A DNA stretch of 64,000 bases from Neisseria mucosa (GTDB taxonomy: Bacteria; Pseudomonadota; Gammaproteobacteria; Burkholderiales; Neisseriaceae). Below the pieces are notes generated by a model that saw nothing but the letters and a program-made list of their open reading frames with translations, did no database searches and was not told the DNA's origin. Shown piece by piece: positions 30,185 through 38,134 of this stretch (position 1 is the first letter of the stretch; the number at the start of each line of letters is the position of its first letter). The DNA is taken from contig NZ_CP053939.1 of assembly GCF_013267835.1 (NCBI RefSeq), positions 310,001 through 374,000 of the forward strand, given 5' to 3'. The position numbers and the translations under genes are program-made.

Positions 30185-30225
30185 TGAAAAACAAAACACA
30201 CCGCAAAGCTGCCCTTGCGGTGTGT
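30185..30225 (-). terminator. Intrinsic terminator after rpsU
   Basis: On the minus strand ACACACCGCAA and TTGCGGTGTGT form a perfect 11-bp stem with an 8-base loop, followed by TTTTGTTTTT. Confidence 0.88.
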
Positions 30226-30250
30226 CGTTTATCACAGGGCAGGCCTGTAA

Positions 30251-30463
30251 TTAGTACATTTTAGGAGGCAGTTGTTGGCTGCGCAGACGTTTTTGCAGAC
30301 GTTTTGCTGCAGCAGCTTTTTTGCGTTTGCGTTCGGTAGTTGGTTTTTCGTACGCTTCACGGGCGCGCAGTTCGGTCAACAGACCGGTTTTTTCTACGGC
30401 ACGTTTGAAACGACGCATGGCAACTTCAAATGGTTCATTCTCTTTAACACGAATAGCTGGCAT
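30251..30463 (-). CDS. rpsU: 30S ribosomal protein S21
   Basis: 70 residues, highly basic, starting [29 protein letters not shown], the standard S21 sequence, with the [19 protein letters not shown] type tail. AAAGGAA precedes the ATG. S21 sits beside the anti-Shine-Dalgarno region of 16S rRNA and affects initiation. The gene has a leader of roughly 180 bases from a near-consensus promoter, containing three hairpins and a full-length Shine-Dalgarno sequence, which is unusual for such a short gene. Confidence 0.98.
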   Translation of the reverse strand: MPAIRVKENEPFEVAMRRFKRAVEKTGLLTELRAREAYEKPTTERKRKKAAAAKRLQKRLRSQQLPPKMY

Positions 30464-30498
30464 TTTATTTCCTTTAAATTTTGTTCAATCAAACCGTT

Positions 30499-30591
30499 TT
30501 AAGAAATAGGGGACGGCTTGTCATAATGGGGTAGTTGTTGTATCGCTGGTTTGCCGAGGGCAGGGCGGGATACGCGCCGTGATGTAAACAT
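30499..30591 (-). CDS. Possible 30-residue leader peptide upstream of rpsU
   Basis: An ATG on the minus strand at 30591 opens a 30-codon frame (MFTSRRVSRPALGKPAIQQL... ending PSPIS) that stops 35 bases before rpsU. It is preceded by a perfect AGGAGG, but only two bases separate that from the ATG, which is too close for efficient initiation. No homology is recognised. It may be chance; translation is unproven. Confidence 0.2.
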   Translation of the reverse strand: MFTSRRVSRPALGKPAIQQLPHYDKPSPIS

Positions 30592-30639
30592 CACCTCCTA
30601 ACAAGTCGGCTTTTGCCGTGCAAGTGACCTTTTCGGTCA
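30579..30639 (-). promoter_or_regulatory. Structured rpsU leader with sequestered Shine-Dalgarno sequence
   Basis: On the minus strand three small hairpins follow one another: TGACC-GAAAA-GGTCA, CGGC-AAAA-GCCG and GTGATG-TTTA-CATCAC. The last overlaps TTAGGAGGTGA, a 9-base perfect match to the anti-Shine-Dalgarno of 16S rRNA, about 130 bases before the rpsU start. The arrangement suggests translational or autogenous control. Confidence 0.5.
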
Positions 30640-30653
30640 GAAACAATCGGGCG

Positions 30654-30682
30654 ATTATCTTACAAACCCGATAGTCTGTCAA
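30654..30682 (-). promoter_or_regulatory. Near-consensus sigma-70 promoter of rpsU
   Basis: On the minus strand TTGACA (30682-30677), a 17-base spacer and GATAAT (30659-30654). The start point would fall near 30647, giving a leader of roughly 180 bases. Confidence 0.75.
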
Positions 30683-30689
30683 GATTGCA

Positions 30690-30731
30690 GGCCGTCTGAA
30701 CGTTTGATTCTGTCTCACTTTTCAGACGGCC
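30690..30731 (-). terminator. DUS inverted pair after ltgA
   Basis: GGCCGTCTGAA and TTCAGACGGCC with a 20-base loop, placed 10 bases past the ltgA stop. Flanking CCCGATAG and CTATCGGG could extend the structure. Confidence 0.55.
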
Positions 30732-30740
30732 TATCGGGTA

Positions 30741-32588
30741 TTAATAACGGCCGGGAACCGTACCCATACGTTGTTTCAACGAAGTTTGCGGTTCGTTGAA
30801 CAATGACGCGTAATAAGTCGCATTGGTCATGACTTTTTTCACGTAATCGCGGGTTTCGGTAAATGGGATGGTTTCGGCGTAAATCGCGCCTTCCAACGGC
30901 GAAGAAGCCTGCCAGTTGCGGGCGCGGCCTGGGCCGGCGTTGTAGCCTGCGGTGGCCATCACTTCGTTATTTTGCAGGCGGCGTTTGGCATCTGCCATGT
31001 ACCAAGTACCCATGCGGATGTTGCCGTCCATGGTGTAGAGTTCGCTGCTGCTCATGCCGATTTTGCCGGCGATTTCGCGGGCGGTTGCAGGCATGACCTG
31101 CATCAGGCCTTGTGCGCCGACGCTGGATTGCGCGCCCATGACAAAACGGCTCTCTTGACGAATCAAACCGTAAACCCATGCCGGGTCAATGCCTGCCTGT
31201 GCGGCATAGCGGACGGTCAGGTCTTTAAACGGAGAGATATAGCGCAGTTTGTAGTTGAGTTTGTGGTCGGTACGGTCGGCGCTGTTGATCGCCATGTCGT
31301 AGAACTGGTTGTCAAAAGCGACTTGTGCGGCAGTCAGCAGGTTGTCTTCGTTGAAGTCGCGGGTGGCAAAACGCCATTCTGCCTGTGCCTGACGGCGCAT
31401 TTTAGAGTCGCCGTTGCTTTGGCTGTTTTTAAACAAAACCAATGCGCGTTTAATGGCGCCGTCTTCGCTCATGCGGCGGACGTCTTTGGCATCGGCATCG
31501 GAAACGTTGTTGCGCGTATTGATGCGGCGGCCCAGCTCTTCACCTGCCAATACAGCGTAGAAATTGCGGCCGGAAGCGGCGGCTTTTTCATACATTTCTT
31601 TGGCTTGGCTGCTTTTGCCTTGTGCGGCAAAGCTGCGGCCCAGCCAATATTTCCATGTCGGGTCTTTTTGCAGTTTTTCAGGCATATGCTGAATCACGCT
31701 TGCCAATTCGTCCCAACGTTGCAGGCGCAAGGCGGCGCGTGCGTACCATTCCAATTGCTCGTCGGTCAGTTGCTTGCGGTCGGAAACGCGGCCGTAGTAG
31801 CTCAAAGCAGTCGGCATGTTTTGGCTTTGTGCATGGTAGTGGCCCAATACGCCCCATGCGAAGCTACGCTGTTCGCGGCTGAGGCCGGGTTCCATGTCGG
31901 ACAGGGTAGCGGCGGCAGAAGCGGATTTGCGTGCATCTTTGCCGATTACGCTCAACAGGCTGTATTCGGTCGCACCTTGCGCACCACCTTCAAACGGACT
32001 GCCCAATGCGGCGGCGAGGTTGCGTGCATCCGTGGTTTGGCTGTTGCTCAACAAGCCGCGCACGCGACGCCATGCATCGTTGGTGTTCAGACGGCCTGAA
32101 GCTGCCGCGCTTTCAACCAAGCGTGTACAGCCGGCAGGCAGTTTGCCGGTCACGCGAACCAGCTCGGCGGCTTTGCTGTAATTGCCGCTGCTCAAATCGG
32201 CATAACATTGCACTTCTTGTGCAACTCCGGCGGCATTCAATTTGCCGAATTCTTGACGGAACAAATCCCACTGGCCGCGCGCGCCCAAGGTTTTCAGCCA
32301 TTCGTTGCGGACGTTTTCAGCCATTGCGCTGTCGCTGGCTTGGGATAAAAATTGTTGTACCCAAGCATCGTCACCGCGTTTGGCGGCATCGACGGCGCTT
32401 TGGTATTGGCTGTAATCGGACAGGACTTTGGATTCGCTGTCGGCGCGGCGTGAAGGAATAGAAGTGGATTTAGGCTGAACGACGCTTTCGTTTTTCGAAG
32501 CAGTCGGTGTGTTTTGGGTGGCGCACGCCGATAAAACAGCGGCGGTAATCAAACTGAGGGAGAGAGGGAAAAGACGTTGAACGTTCAT
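30741..32588 (-). CDS. ltgA: Soluble lytic murein transglycosylase, lipoprotein (LtgA/Slt70 type)
   Basis: 615 residues from the ATG at 32588. It opens with a lipoprotein signal (lipobox LSAC, Cys near residue 22) and is therefore tethered to the outer membrane. The long alpha-superhelical U and L domains are followed by the SLT catalytic domain with the acid Glu in LIRQESRF, then GAQGLMQVMPATA and NIRMGTWYM. It cleaves peptidoglycan to 1,6-anhydro-muropeptides. Neisserial LtgA has the same size and lipid anchor and generates the cytotoxic fragment in gonococcus. A DUS lies inside the gene at 32086-32096. Confidence 0.93.
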   Translation of the reverse strand: MNVQRLFPLSLSLITAAVLSACATQNTPTASKNESVVQPKSTSIPSRRADSESKVLSDYSQYQSAVDAAKRGDDAWVQQFLSQASDSAMAENVRNEWLKTLGARGQWDLFRQEFGKLNAAGVAQEVQCYADLSSGNYSKAAELVRVTGKLPAGCTRLVESAAASGRLNTNDAWRRVRGLLSNSQTTDARNLAAALGSPFEGGAQGATEYSLLSVIGKDARKSASAAATLSDMEPGLSREQRSFAWGVLGHYHAQSQNMPTALSYYGRVSDRKQLTDEQLEWYARAALRLQRWDELASVIQHMPEKLQKDPTWKYWLGRSFAAQGKSSQAKEMYEKAAASGRNFYAVLAGEELGRRINTRNNVSDADAKDVRRMSEDGAIKRALVLFKNSQSNGDSKMRRQAQAEWRFATRDFNEDNLLTAAQVAFDNQFYDMAINSADRTDHKLNYKLRYISPFKDLTVRYAAQAGIDPAWVYGLIRQESRFVMGAQSSVGAQGLMQVMPATAREIAGKIGMSSSELYTMDGNIRMGTWYMADAKRRLQNNEVMATAGYNAGPGRARNWQASSPLEGAIYAETIPFTETRDYVKKVMTNATYYASLFNEPQTSLKQRMGTVPGRY

Positions 32589-32698
32589 TGGATACCGTGT
32601 CGTTTTTAGAATCAAAATAGTTGCTTATTTTAAATGATTTATGCGGAATAACCGAATTACAAACCGATATTTACATTTTCAAAGCCCGGAAATGACTA

Positions 32699-32750
32699 AG
32701 GCCGTCTGAAATATGAAACACTTTTGAGGTATTCCTAATTCAGACGGCCT
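32699..32750 (-). terminator. DUS inverted pair after fxsA
   Basis: AGGCCGTCTGAA and TTCAGACGGCCT separated by 28 bases, 16 bases beyond the fxsA stop on the minus strand. The loop is long, so termination may be weak. Confidence 0.45.
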
Positions 32751-32766
32751 GTTATGAAGGAAGTCG

Positions 32767-33234
32767 TCAATCGGGTTTGTGCTCGATATAGTCTTGCGGT
32801 TTATCGGCTTTGCCGGTGCGCGTAACCGTGTATTCGCCTTCGATAATGTCTTCATCATCTTTGGCTGAGCCGTAAGTCTGACGGCTTTGGAAAGACTGTG
32901 CAGAAGAAACGGGCGTATTGCCTTTAAACGGAATCAGCAAGAGCAGGGCGACGGCGGTTGAAATAAAACCGGGGCTGAGCAGGAAAACCGCGGCGGCGGT
33001 ATAGCGAATCGGCCATAGCATTTGATAGAGGGAAATGTTTTGGCCGCTGCGGACGGCAGCGCCTGCGAGCAAAAGGCCGGAAATGCCGGTATGGCGCAGC
33101 ATAAAGATACCGCTGATAAAGCTGACGGCCATCACAAACAGCGTCCAGCCGCCGCCTATCCAGTCGGCAACCCAGACGATGGACATGATTTCCAAAAAGA
33201 TTAAAACCAAAAAACCGATTCCAAAATACTGCAT
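32767..33234 (-). CDS. fxsA: FxsA family membrane protein
   Basis: 155 residues from the ATG at 33234, chosen because GAAGGAA lies nine bases before it and MQYFGIGFLV is the usual start; an ATG six codons earlier has no ribosome-binding site. Three to four membrane helices occupy the first 105 residues, including the FxsA-type LEIMSIVWVADWIGGGWTL and PGFISTAVALLLLIP segments; the tail is hydrophilic. E. coli FxsA overproduction blocks phage T7 exclusion by the F plasmid; its normal role is not known. Confidence 0.88.
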   Translation of the reverse strand: MQYFGIGFLVLIFLEIMSIVWVADWIGGGWTLFVMAVSFISGIFMLRHTGISGLLLAGAAVRSGQNISLYQMLWPIRYTAAAVFLLSPGFISTAVALLLLIPFKGNTPVSSAQSFQSRQTYGSAKDDEDIIEGEYTVTRTGKADKPQDYIEHKPD

Positions 33235-33344
33235 AAGTGTTTGTTCCTTCATTCAACGGATAGTGTCGATTGTGTTTTATCTAGATAAAGATAAACCTTA
33301 TTTTTTCAAGCAAATGCTGTGTGAAAAAGGGTAAACGGGCGATG

Positions 33345-33392
33345 AGGCCGTCTGAACGGAGATAAAAAGAAGACAGATGTTTCAGACGGCCT
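33345..33392 (-). terminator. DUS inverted pair after the spermidine-synthase-like gene
   Basis: AGGCCGTCTGAA and TTCAGACGGCCT separated by 24 bases, just beyond the stop at 33402 on the minus strand. Confidence 0.5.
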
Positions 33393-33401
33393 TTAGATAT
33401 T

Positions 33402-34916
33402 CTATCGCATCACATTGTTCCAATCGCTTTCAAAATAGCTGACGAGGATTTGGTTGTTCAAATAATTTGCTTCAACCTTGCGCCTTGCCATATCGGGCGG
33501 AAAGCGGAACATTTCGGCGGCGGTTTGGGCGTTCAGATAACGCGTGGGGACGTCGAATTTTTGCGGAATGGGGAAGTTTTGGTCAAACCCTGCCAGCACA
33601 AATCCCCATTCGCCAAAGGAGGGGACGTAAACATGATAGGGCGCGGTATTCAGCTTGGCCGCTTCGAGGGTGGCGACGACCGACCAGTAGGCATTGGGTG
33701 CGAAATAAGGCGAAGTCGATTGCACAACAATCTTGCCCTGCGGCTCGAGATGGCGGGCGACGAGGCGGTACATGGGGACGGAGTAGAGTTTGCCCAGCGA
33801 GAAATTGGAGGGATCGGGCAGGTCGATGATGATGACGTCGAATTTTTCAGACGACCCTTCCAGCCATTTGGCGGCATCGTCGTTGACGACGTGCATTTTG
33901 GGGTGGGACAGCGAACCTTGGTTGAGTGCGCTTAAGGTGGCGGAGGTTTTAAAAGTGGCGGTCATGTCGGGGTCGAGATCGACCAAAGTAACATTTTTGA
34001 CTTGCGGATATTTCAAGACTTCGCGTGCCGCCAATCCGTCACCGCCGCCGAGAATCAGGACGCGTTCGGCATTGGGAACCATCTGCATGGCGGGCAGAAC
34101 GAGAGCTTCGTGGTAACGGGCTTCGTCGCGTGAGGAGAATTGCAGGTTGCCGTTGATGTAGAGGCGGGTGTCGTCTTTCCAGCGGGTCACGACGAGCCGC
34201 TGGTAGGGCGAGTGGCTTTGATAAACGACGGGATCGCCGAAATAGCTTTGTTCGGCTTTGAAGGAAATGCGGTCGGCGTAGGCGAAGATGATGGCGAGGA
34301 TGGACAAGACAATCAGCGCACGCAGGCGGATGGCTCGGTAGCGTGGCAGTTCGGCTTTAAACACGCGCGCGGTCAGATAGGCGACGGCGGCGTTGAAAAT
34401 GCCGAACAAGAGGGCGGAACGCGCCATGCCGAGTTTGGGGGCGAGCAGGAGCGGAAATAATAACGAGACGGCAAGTGCGCCCAAGTAATCGAAGGTCAAT
34501 ACTTTGGAAACGAGTTCTTTAAATTCCGCCCCTTTTTGGTTTAACACGCGCATGACCAACGGGATTTCCATACCGACAACCGCGCCGACAATCAGCACAA
34601 AAGCGTAGAGCAGGGTGCGGAACGGTGCGGCGGATAAACCGAAGGCCACAAATAATGCCAGCGCGGAAATACCGCCGATGATGCCGACCAGAAGTTCGAT
34701 TTCGATAAATCGGTGCAACACGTCTTTATCTTTGATGTATTGGGTCAGGTGCGCGCCTATGCCCATCGAGAAAAGATAAAGCCCGATGACGGAGGAAAAC
34801 TGCAAAATACTGTCGCCCAAAAGATAGCTTGCGAGCGCGGCAATGATGAGCTCGTAAGCGAGGCCGCAGCTGGCGACGATAAAAACAGAGATGATGAGGG
34901 TGCGGTGGGCATTCAT
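33402..34916 (-). CDS. Membrane-anchored polyamine aminopropyltransferase-like protein
   Basis: 504 residues in two parts. Residues 1-205 carry about seven membrane helices. Residues 215-504 are a spermidine synthase (SpeE) fold: the beta-hairpin region YQSHSPYQRLVVTRW, the decarboxylated-SAM site LILGGGDGLAAREVLKYP, VDLDPDM, and the active-site DVIIIDLPDPSNFSLGKLYS. The usual SpeE D-A-D around the active site reads D-L-P-D-P, so the Asp pair is kept. This two-part architecture is a known bacterial subfamily. Substrate is uncertain; spermidine synthesis is the default guess. Confidence 0.88.
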   Translation of the reverse strand: MNAHRTLIISVFIVASCGLAYELIIAALASYLLGDSILQFSSVIGLYLFSMGIGAHLTQYIKDKDVLHRFIEIELLVGIIGGISALALFVAFGLSAAPFRTLLYAFVLIVGAVVGMEIPLVMRVLNQKGAEFKELVSKVLTFDYLGALAVSLLFPLLLAPKLGMARSALLFGIFNAAVAYLTARVFKAELPRYRAIRLRALIVLSILAIIFAYADRISFKAEQSYFGDPVVYQSHSPYQRLVVTRWKDDTRLYINGNLQFSSRDEARYHEALVLPAMQMVPNAERVLILGGGDGLAAREVLKYPQVKNVTLVDLDPDMTATFKTSATLSALNQGSLSHPKMHVVNDDAAKWLEGSSEKFDVIIIDLPDPSNFSLGKLYSVPMYRLVARHLEPQGKIVVQSTSPYFAPNAYWSVVATLEAAKLNTAPYHVYVPSFGEWGFVLAGFDQNFPIPQKFDVPTRYLNAQTAAEMFRFPPDMARRKVEANYLNNQILVSYFESDWNNVMR

Positions 34917-34993
34917 GATGACGTTTTTGTTGCTTGAGTGTGGGCAATGTAATGATTTTTAAGGTGGGCTGCAAGTTTATTTATAGGATGTAG

Positions 34994-35030
34994 AAAAGGC
35001 CGTCTGAACAAATTGTTTCAGACGGCCTTT
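34994..35030 (-). terminator. DUS terminator after the second porin gene
   Basis: AAAGGCCGTCTGAA pairs with TTCAGACGGCCTTT, 8-base loop, with a T run on the minus strand. Confidence 0.75.
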
Positions 35031-35043
35031 AATCTGTCAGGCA

Positions 35044-36114
35044 TTAATAGCGGTGTTTGAATACCATGCCCACTGCGTAAGAAGATTTTTTCGGCAAATC
35101 TTCGTCGTATTTCGGATTGACGTTTTCTTTCAACCAGCCGGCGCCGAGTGTGGCGGTCGTCCGTTTAGAGAAGCTGTAATCGGTGCTGACGGCGACGTGT
35201 TTGTAGTCCTCGCCGATAGAGCTTTTACCGTAGGCAAAGCCGATTTGAGGTTTGAAATTACCTACTTTGTATGAGCCGGACACCATAAATTCTTTGGTGT
35301 TGTTGATTTCTTTGTCGTAAGAACCGGCTACGTTGCCTGCCGCATCTTTCCATACGCCCCAGCAGCTGAAGCCGTCGCAAGTGTTTTTGGCGTATTGGAA
35401 CGCGGCATCAACGGAGATTTTGTCTTTGCTGTATCCGGCCATGAATGCATGGGCTTGGAAGTCTTTGGTTTCGGTCGGAGAGTCGTTGGGTGCGTATTCG
35501 GCAGCGTAGTGGGCTTTAAAGCCGTTGCTTGGGTGGTAGTAGTCCACGCCCCAGCCGAAGACCCAGTCGCCGTCACGTTTTTTGTCCGGATTCCAGTCGT
35601 TATTGTTGCGCGCGGCATTGGAACCGGGGGAAACGTTGAATTTGAATTGGAAACCGTTTTTCCAAGGAGACTCATAAGCCATGGAAACGCGACGTTGGCC
35701 GAAGCGGGAAATTTTGCCGAATTCCAAAATCGAGCTGTTGGTGTCGAACGGGTTCAGATAAATGCTGTTCATGGGCGTACTGATGTAACCCATTTTGACG
35801 GTGCCAAGGTTTTTGTAGCTGTTGAGCGCGACGTATGAGTCGGCAGTACCCCAGCCGCCCCAGCGGTCGGAATCGAAGTAAATAAAGGAGCCAAGTTGCC
35901 ATTTCAGCCATAAGTCGTTGTTGAGTCGTACTTCATCGGAGAGATAAAGACTGGAACTTTTATCGGAAATGGTTGTATTGGTGACGCCGGTTTTATTGTT
36001 GTGTTCGACCTCGGTCATGATGTATATGGTACCGCTCATTTTAGGTTCGGCGTGGGCGAAGCTTATGGAAGAGCCGATGAGGGTAGTGGCAACAAAACAA
36101 GATAACTTGTTCAT
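35044..36114 (-). CDS. Divergent outer membrane porin
   Basis: 356 residues with a signal peptide (residues 1-22, AHA cleavage) and AGGAG before the ATG. The chain shows amphipathic beta strands, a porin-type middle section (YVALNSYKNLGTVKMGYISTPM), and ends ...VGMVFKHRY with a terminal Tyr in place of Phe, still compatible with BAM insertion. It is clearly different from the porin at 6236. An unusual feature is the pair of cysteines in NTCDGFSCWG, likely in an extracellular loop, since neisserial porins normally lack cysteine. It is divergent from oppA. Confidence 0.85.
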   Translation of the reverse strand: MNKLSCFVATTLIGSSISFAHAEPKMSGTIYIMTEVEHNNKTGVTNTTISDKSSSLYLSDEVRLNNDLWLKWQLGSFIYFDSDRWGGWGTADSYVALNSYKNLGTVKMGYISTPMNSIYLNPFDTNSSILEFGKISRFGQRRVSMAYESPWKNGFQFKFNVSPGSNAARNNNDWNPDKKRDGDWVFGWGVDYYHPSNGFKAHYAAEYAPNDSPTETKDFQAHAFMAGYSKDKISVDAAFQYAKNTCDGFSCWGVWKDAAGNVAGSYDKEINNTKEFMVSGSYKVGNFKPQIGFAYGKSSIGEDYKHVAVSTDYSFSKRTTATLGAGWLKENVNPKYDEDLPKKSSYAVGMVFKHRY

Positions 36115-36439
36115 TTTGTTCTCCTTTTATGTCTTTTTCTTAATTGGGGACGGGAAATTCGGATAATCTTATTTGACAAATTATAAAAAATCAATACATT
36201 TGTAACTTATCGTAGGATAAATTGAAAAATAGTTTTCAGTTACGTATTTTTGTGTTAATTTGCCGACAATCTTAGACGGCTGCTTTTATTTCGATGGTAT
36301 AGGTAGTTTTAAACACTATTTTTATATTTAGAAATAGAGGATTTAACTGGGTTTAAAAACCTTAAATATTTGTAGTTAAGTGTAGTTTGAATAATCAGGC
36401 CGTCTGAAAAAGAAGAATACCCAAAAGAAGGAATGAAAT
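36115..36439. other. AT-rich divergent region between porin and oppA
   Basis: 325 bases with no reading frame of note. It contains a single uptake sequence at 36398-36408 and long A/T stretches, and must hold the promoters of both the porin and the opp locus. No operator was recognised. Confidence 0.55.
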
Positions 36440-38059
36440 ATGGCCGGAAAAACCTATCCGCTGTTGGCTGCATCATTGGCCGCCGTATTTGCGTTGTCGG
36501 CGTGCAGCCGCGATGTCAAACCCGCCCCTGAGTTTAAGCGTACGGATTATGAGCGCGTGGTGGTCAGCAACGGCGTCGAGCCGGGCACGCTGGATCCTCA
36601 GATGAGCGGCGATATGGCGGCGGGTGCGATTATCCGCCAGCTGATGGATGGTTTGGTCGGTACGGATGCCGAAGGCAAAACCATTCCTGCTTTGGCGGAA
36701 AGATGGGAAAGCAAGGGCGAGCGTGTCTGGACTTTCCATCTGCGTGATGCCAAATGGAGCAATGGCGATCCGATTACCGCCGAGGATTTTGTGTACAGCT
36801 TCCGCCGTCTTGCCGATCCGGCCACGGGCGCACCTTTCGGCAGCTATTTGGTCGATGCCCAAGTGGAAAATGCGGAAGATATATTAAACGGCAAAGCCAA
36901 GCCTGAGACATTGGGCGTTAAGGCGTTGGACGCAAAAACCCTGCAATTTACGCTGATTGCGCCCGTACCTTATTTCCCCGATATGCTGATTCAGCAATTC
37001 ACGTTTCCGGTGCACCGCGCCACTGTCGAAAAATACGGCAACAAGTGGACGCAACCCGGTCATTATGTTTCCAGTGGCGCTTATCTGTTAAAGGATTGGA
37101 AAGTCAACAGCCACATTAATATGGAACGCAACCCCAATTATTACGATAAAGACAAAGTGGCCATTCCGAAGGCGGTTTTCTTGTCAGGCAGCGGCGAGTA
37201 CAACCGTTATCGCGCCAATGAAATTGACGTGACTTACGGCATTCCCAGCGATCAGGTCAAAGTGGCGGATATTGAGTTTCCGGGCCAAGTGAAACGTACG
37301 ACTTCTTTGTGCAGCTGGTATTTGGAGCCGAACCACGAAGCAGCGCCGTTTAATGATCCGCGCGTCCGCAAGGCGCTCAATATGCTGACGCGCCGCGACA
37401 TCGTCGTCAAAGTGGGCGGCCGCGGCGATACGCCTGCCTTCCAATTGACGCCGCCGCAAATGCAGGGCGTGATTCCTGTTTATCCGGAGTGGAAAGAGTG
37501 GACGCCTGAAAAACGCATCGAAACCGCACGCAAACTGTTGAACGAAGCAGGCTACAACGATGACCATCCGCTTGAGTTCGATATTTTGTACAGCACCAGC
37601 GAAGCGTCTAAAAAACAAATCACTGCCGTGCAGTCGGTGTGGAAGGCCGCCATTCCGTTTATCCGTCCGACTTTGTCCAACGAGGAATGGAAAACTTATT
37701 TGGATACGCGCGCGCAAGGCAATTTCAAGGTTTCGTTCAGCGGCTGGTGTTCCGATTTCAACGATCCGGCAGGCATGCTCAATATCTTGAAATCCAACAA
37801 TTCAAACAATGCATTCCGCTACAAAAGCGCGGCGTTTGACGCATTTATGAACAATACGTTGAAAGATGGCGTCAGCAAGGAAGCGCGCAGCCGTCTTTAT
37901 GCCGATGCGGAGAAGCAGCTTCAAGAAGACGCTGCGCTGATTCCGCTGTATCATCAGGTTGAAGTGCGTATGGTCAAACCCGATATTATCGGCTATTCCG
38001 ACAAAGACCCTTTGCGGAACTACACGGTCAAGAGCTGGTCGTTCGCACCGAAAAAATAG
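36440..38059 (+). CDS. oppA: Oligopeptide ABC transporter substrate-binding lipoprotein
   Basis: 539 residues. The lipobox LSAC puts the lipidated Cys at residue 22, so it is anchored rather than free in the periplasm as in E. coli. The SBP_bac_5 family is shown by VVSNGVEPGTLDPQM, the EDFVYSFRRLADP segment, PHYVSSGAYLLKDWK-like motif and the C-terminal QEDAALIPLYHQVEVRMVKP. AAGAAGGAA precedes the ATG. It heads a locus with an aminopeptidase P gene, oppB, oppC and a fused ATPase, all in one direction. Confidence 0.93.
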   Translation: MAGKTYPLLAASLAAVFALSACSRDVKPAPEFKRTDYERVVVSNGVEPGTLDPQMSGDMAAGAIIRQLMDGLVGTDAEGKTIPALAERWESKGERVWTFHLRDAKWSNGDPITAEDFVYSFRRLADPATGAPFGSYLVDAQVENAEDILNGKAKPETLGVKALDAKTLQFTLIAPVPYFPDMLIQQFTFPVHRATVEKYGNKWTQPGHYVSSGAYLLKDWKVNSHINMERNPNYYDKDKVAIPKAVFLSGSGEYNRYRANEIDVTYGIPSDQVKVADIEFPGQVKRTTSLCSWYLEPNHEAAPFNDPRVRKALNMLTRRDIVVKVGGRGDTPAFQLTPPQMQGVIPVYPEWKEWTPEKRIETARKLLNEAGYNDDHPLEFDILYSTSEASKKQITAVQSVWKAAIPFIRPTLSNEEWKTYLDTRAQGNFKVSFSGWCSDFNDPAGMLNILKSNNSNNAFRYKSAAFDAFMNNTLKDGVSKEARSRLYADAEKQLQEDAALIPLYHQVEVRMVKPDIIGYSDKDPLRNYTVKSWSFAPKK

Positions 38060-38081
38060 ATTGATGATAGACAGCACAAAT

Positions 38082-38116
38082 TTTCAGACGGCCTTAATGA
38101 CAGGGGCCGTCTGAAA
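38082..38116 (+). terminator. DUS inverted pair between oppA and pepP
   Basis: TTTCAGACGGCC and GGCCGTCTGAAA around an 11-base loop. No T run follows, so it may reduce rather than stop transcription, which would favour high oppA levels. Confidence 0.45.
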
Positions 38117-38134
38117 CAATAGGAGACATAACAC

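Noticed and set aside
30972..32099. 375-codon open frame opposite ltgA
   Set aside because: Antisense shadow of a clear transglycosylase gene; Cys- and Ala-rich with no recognisable domain.
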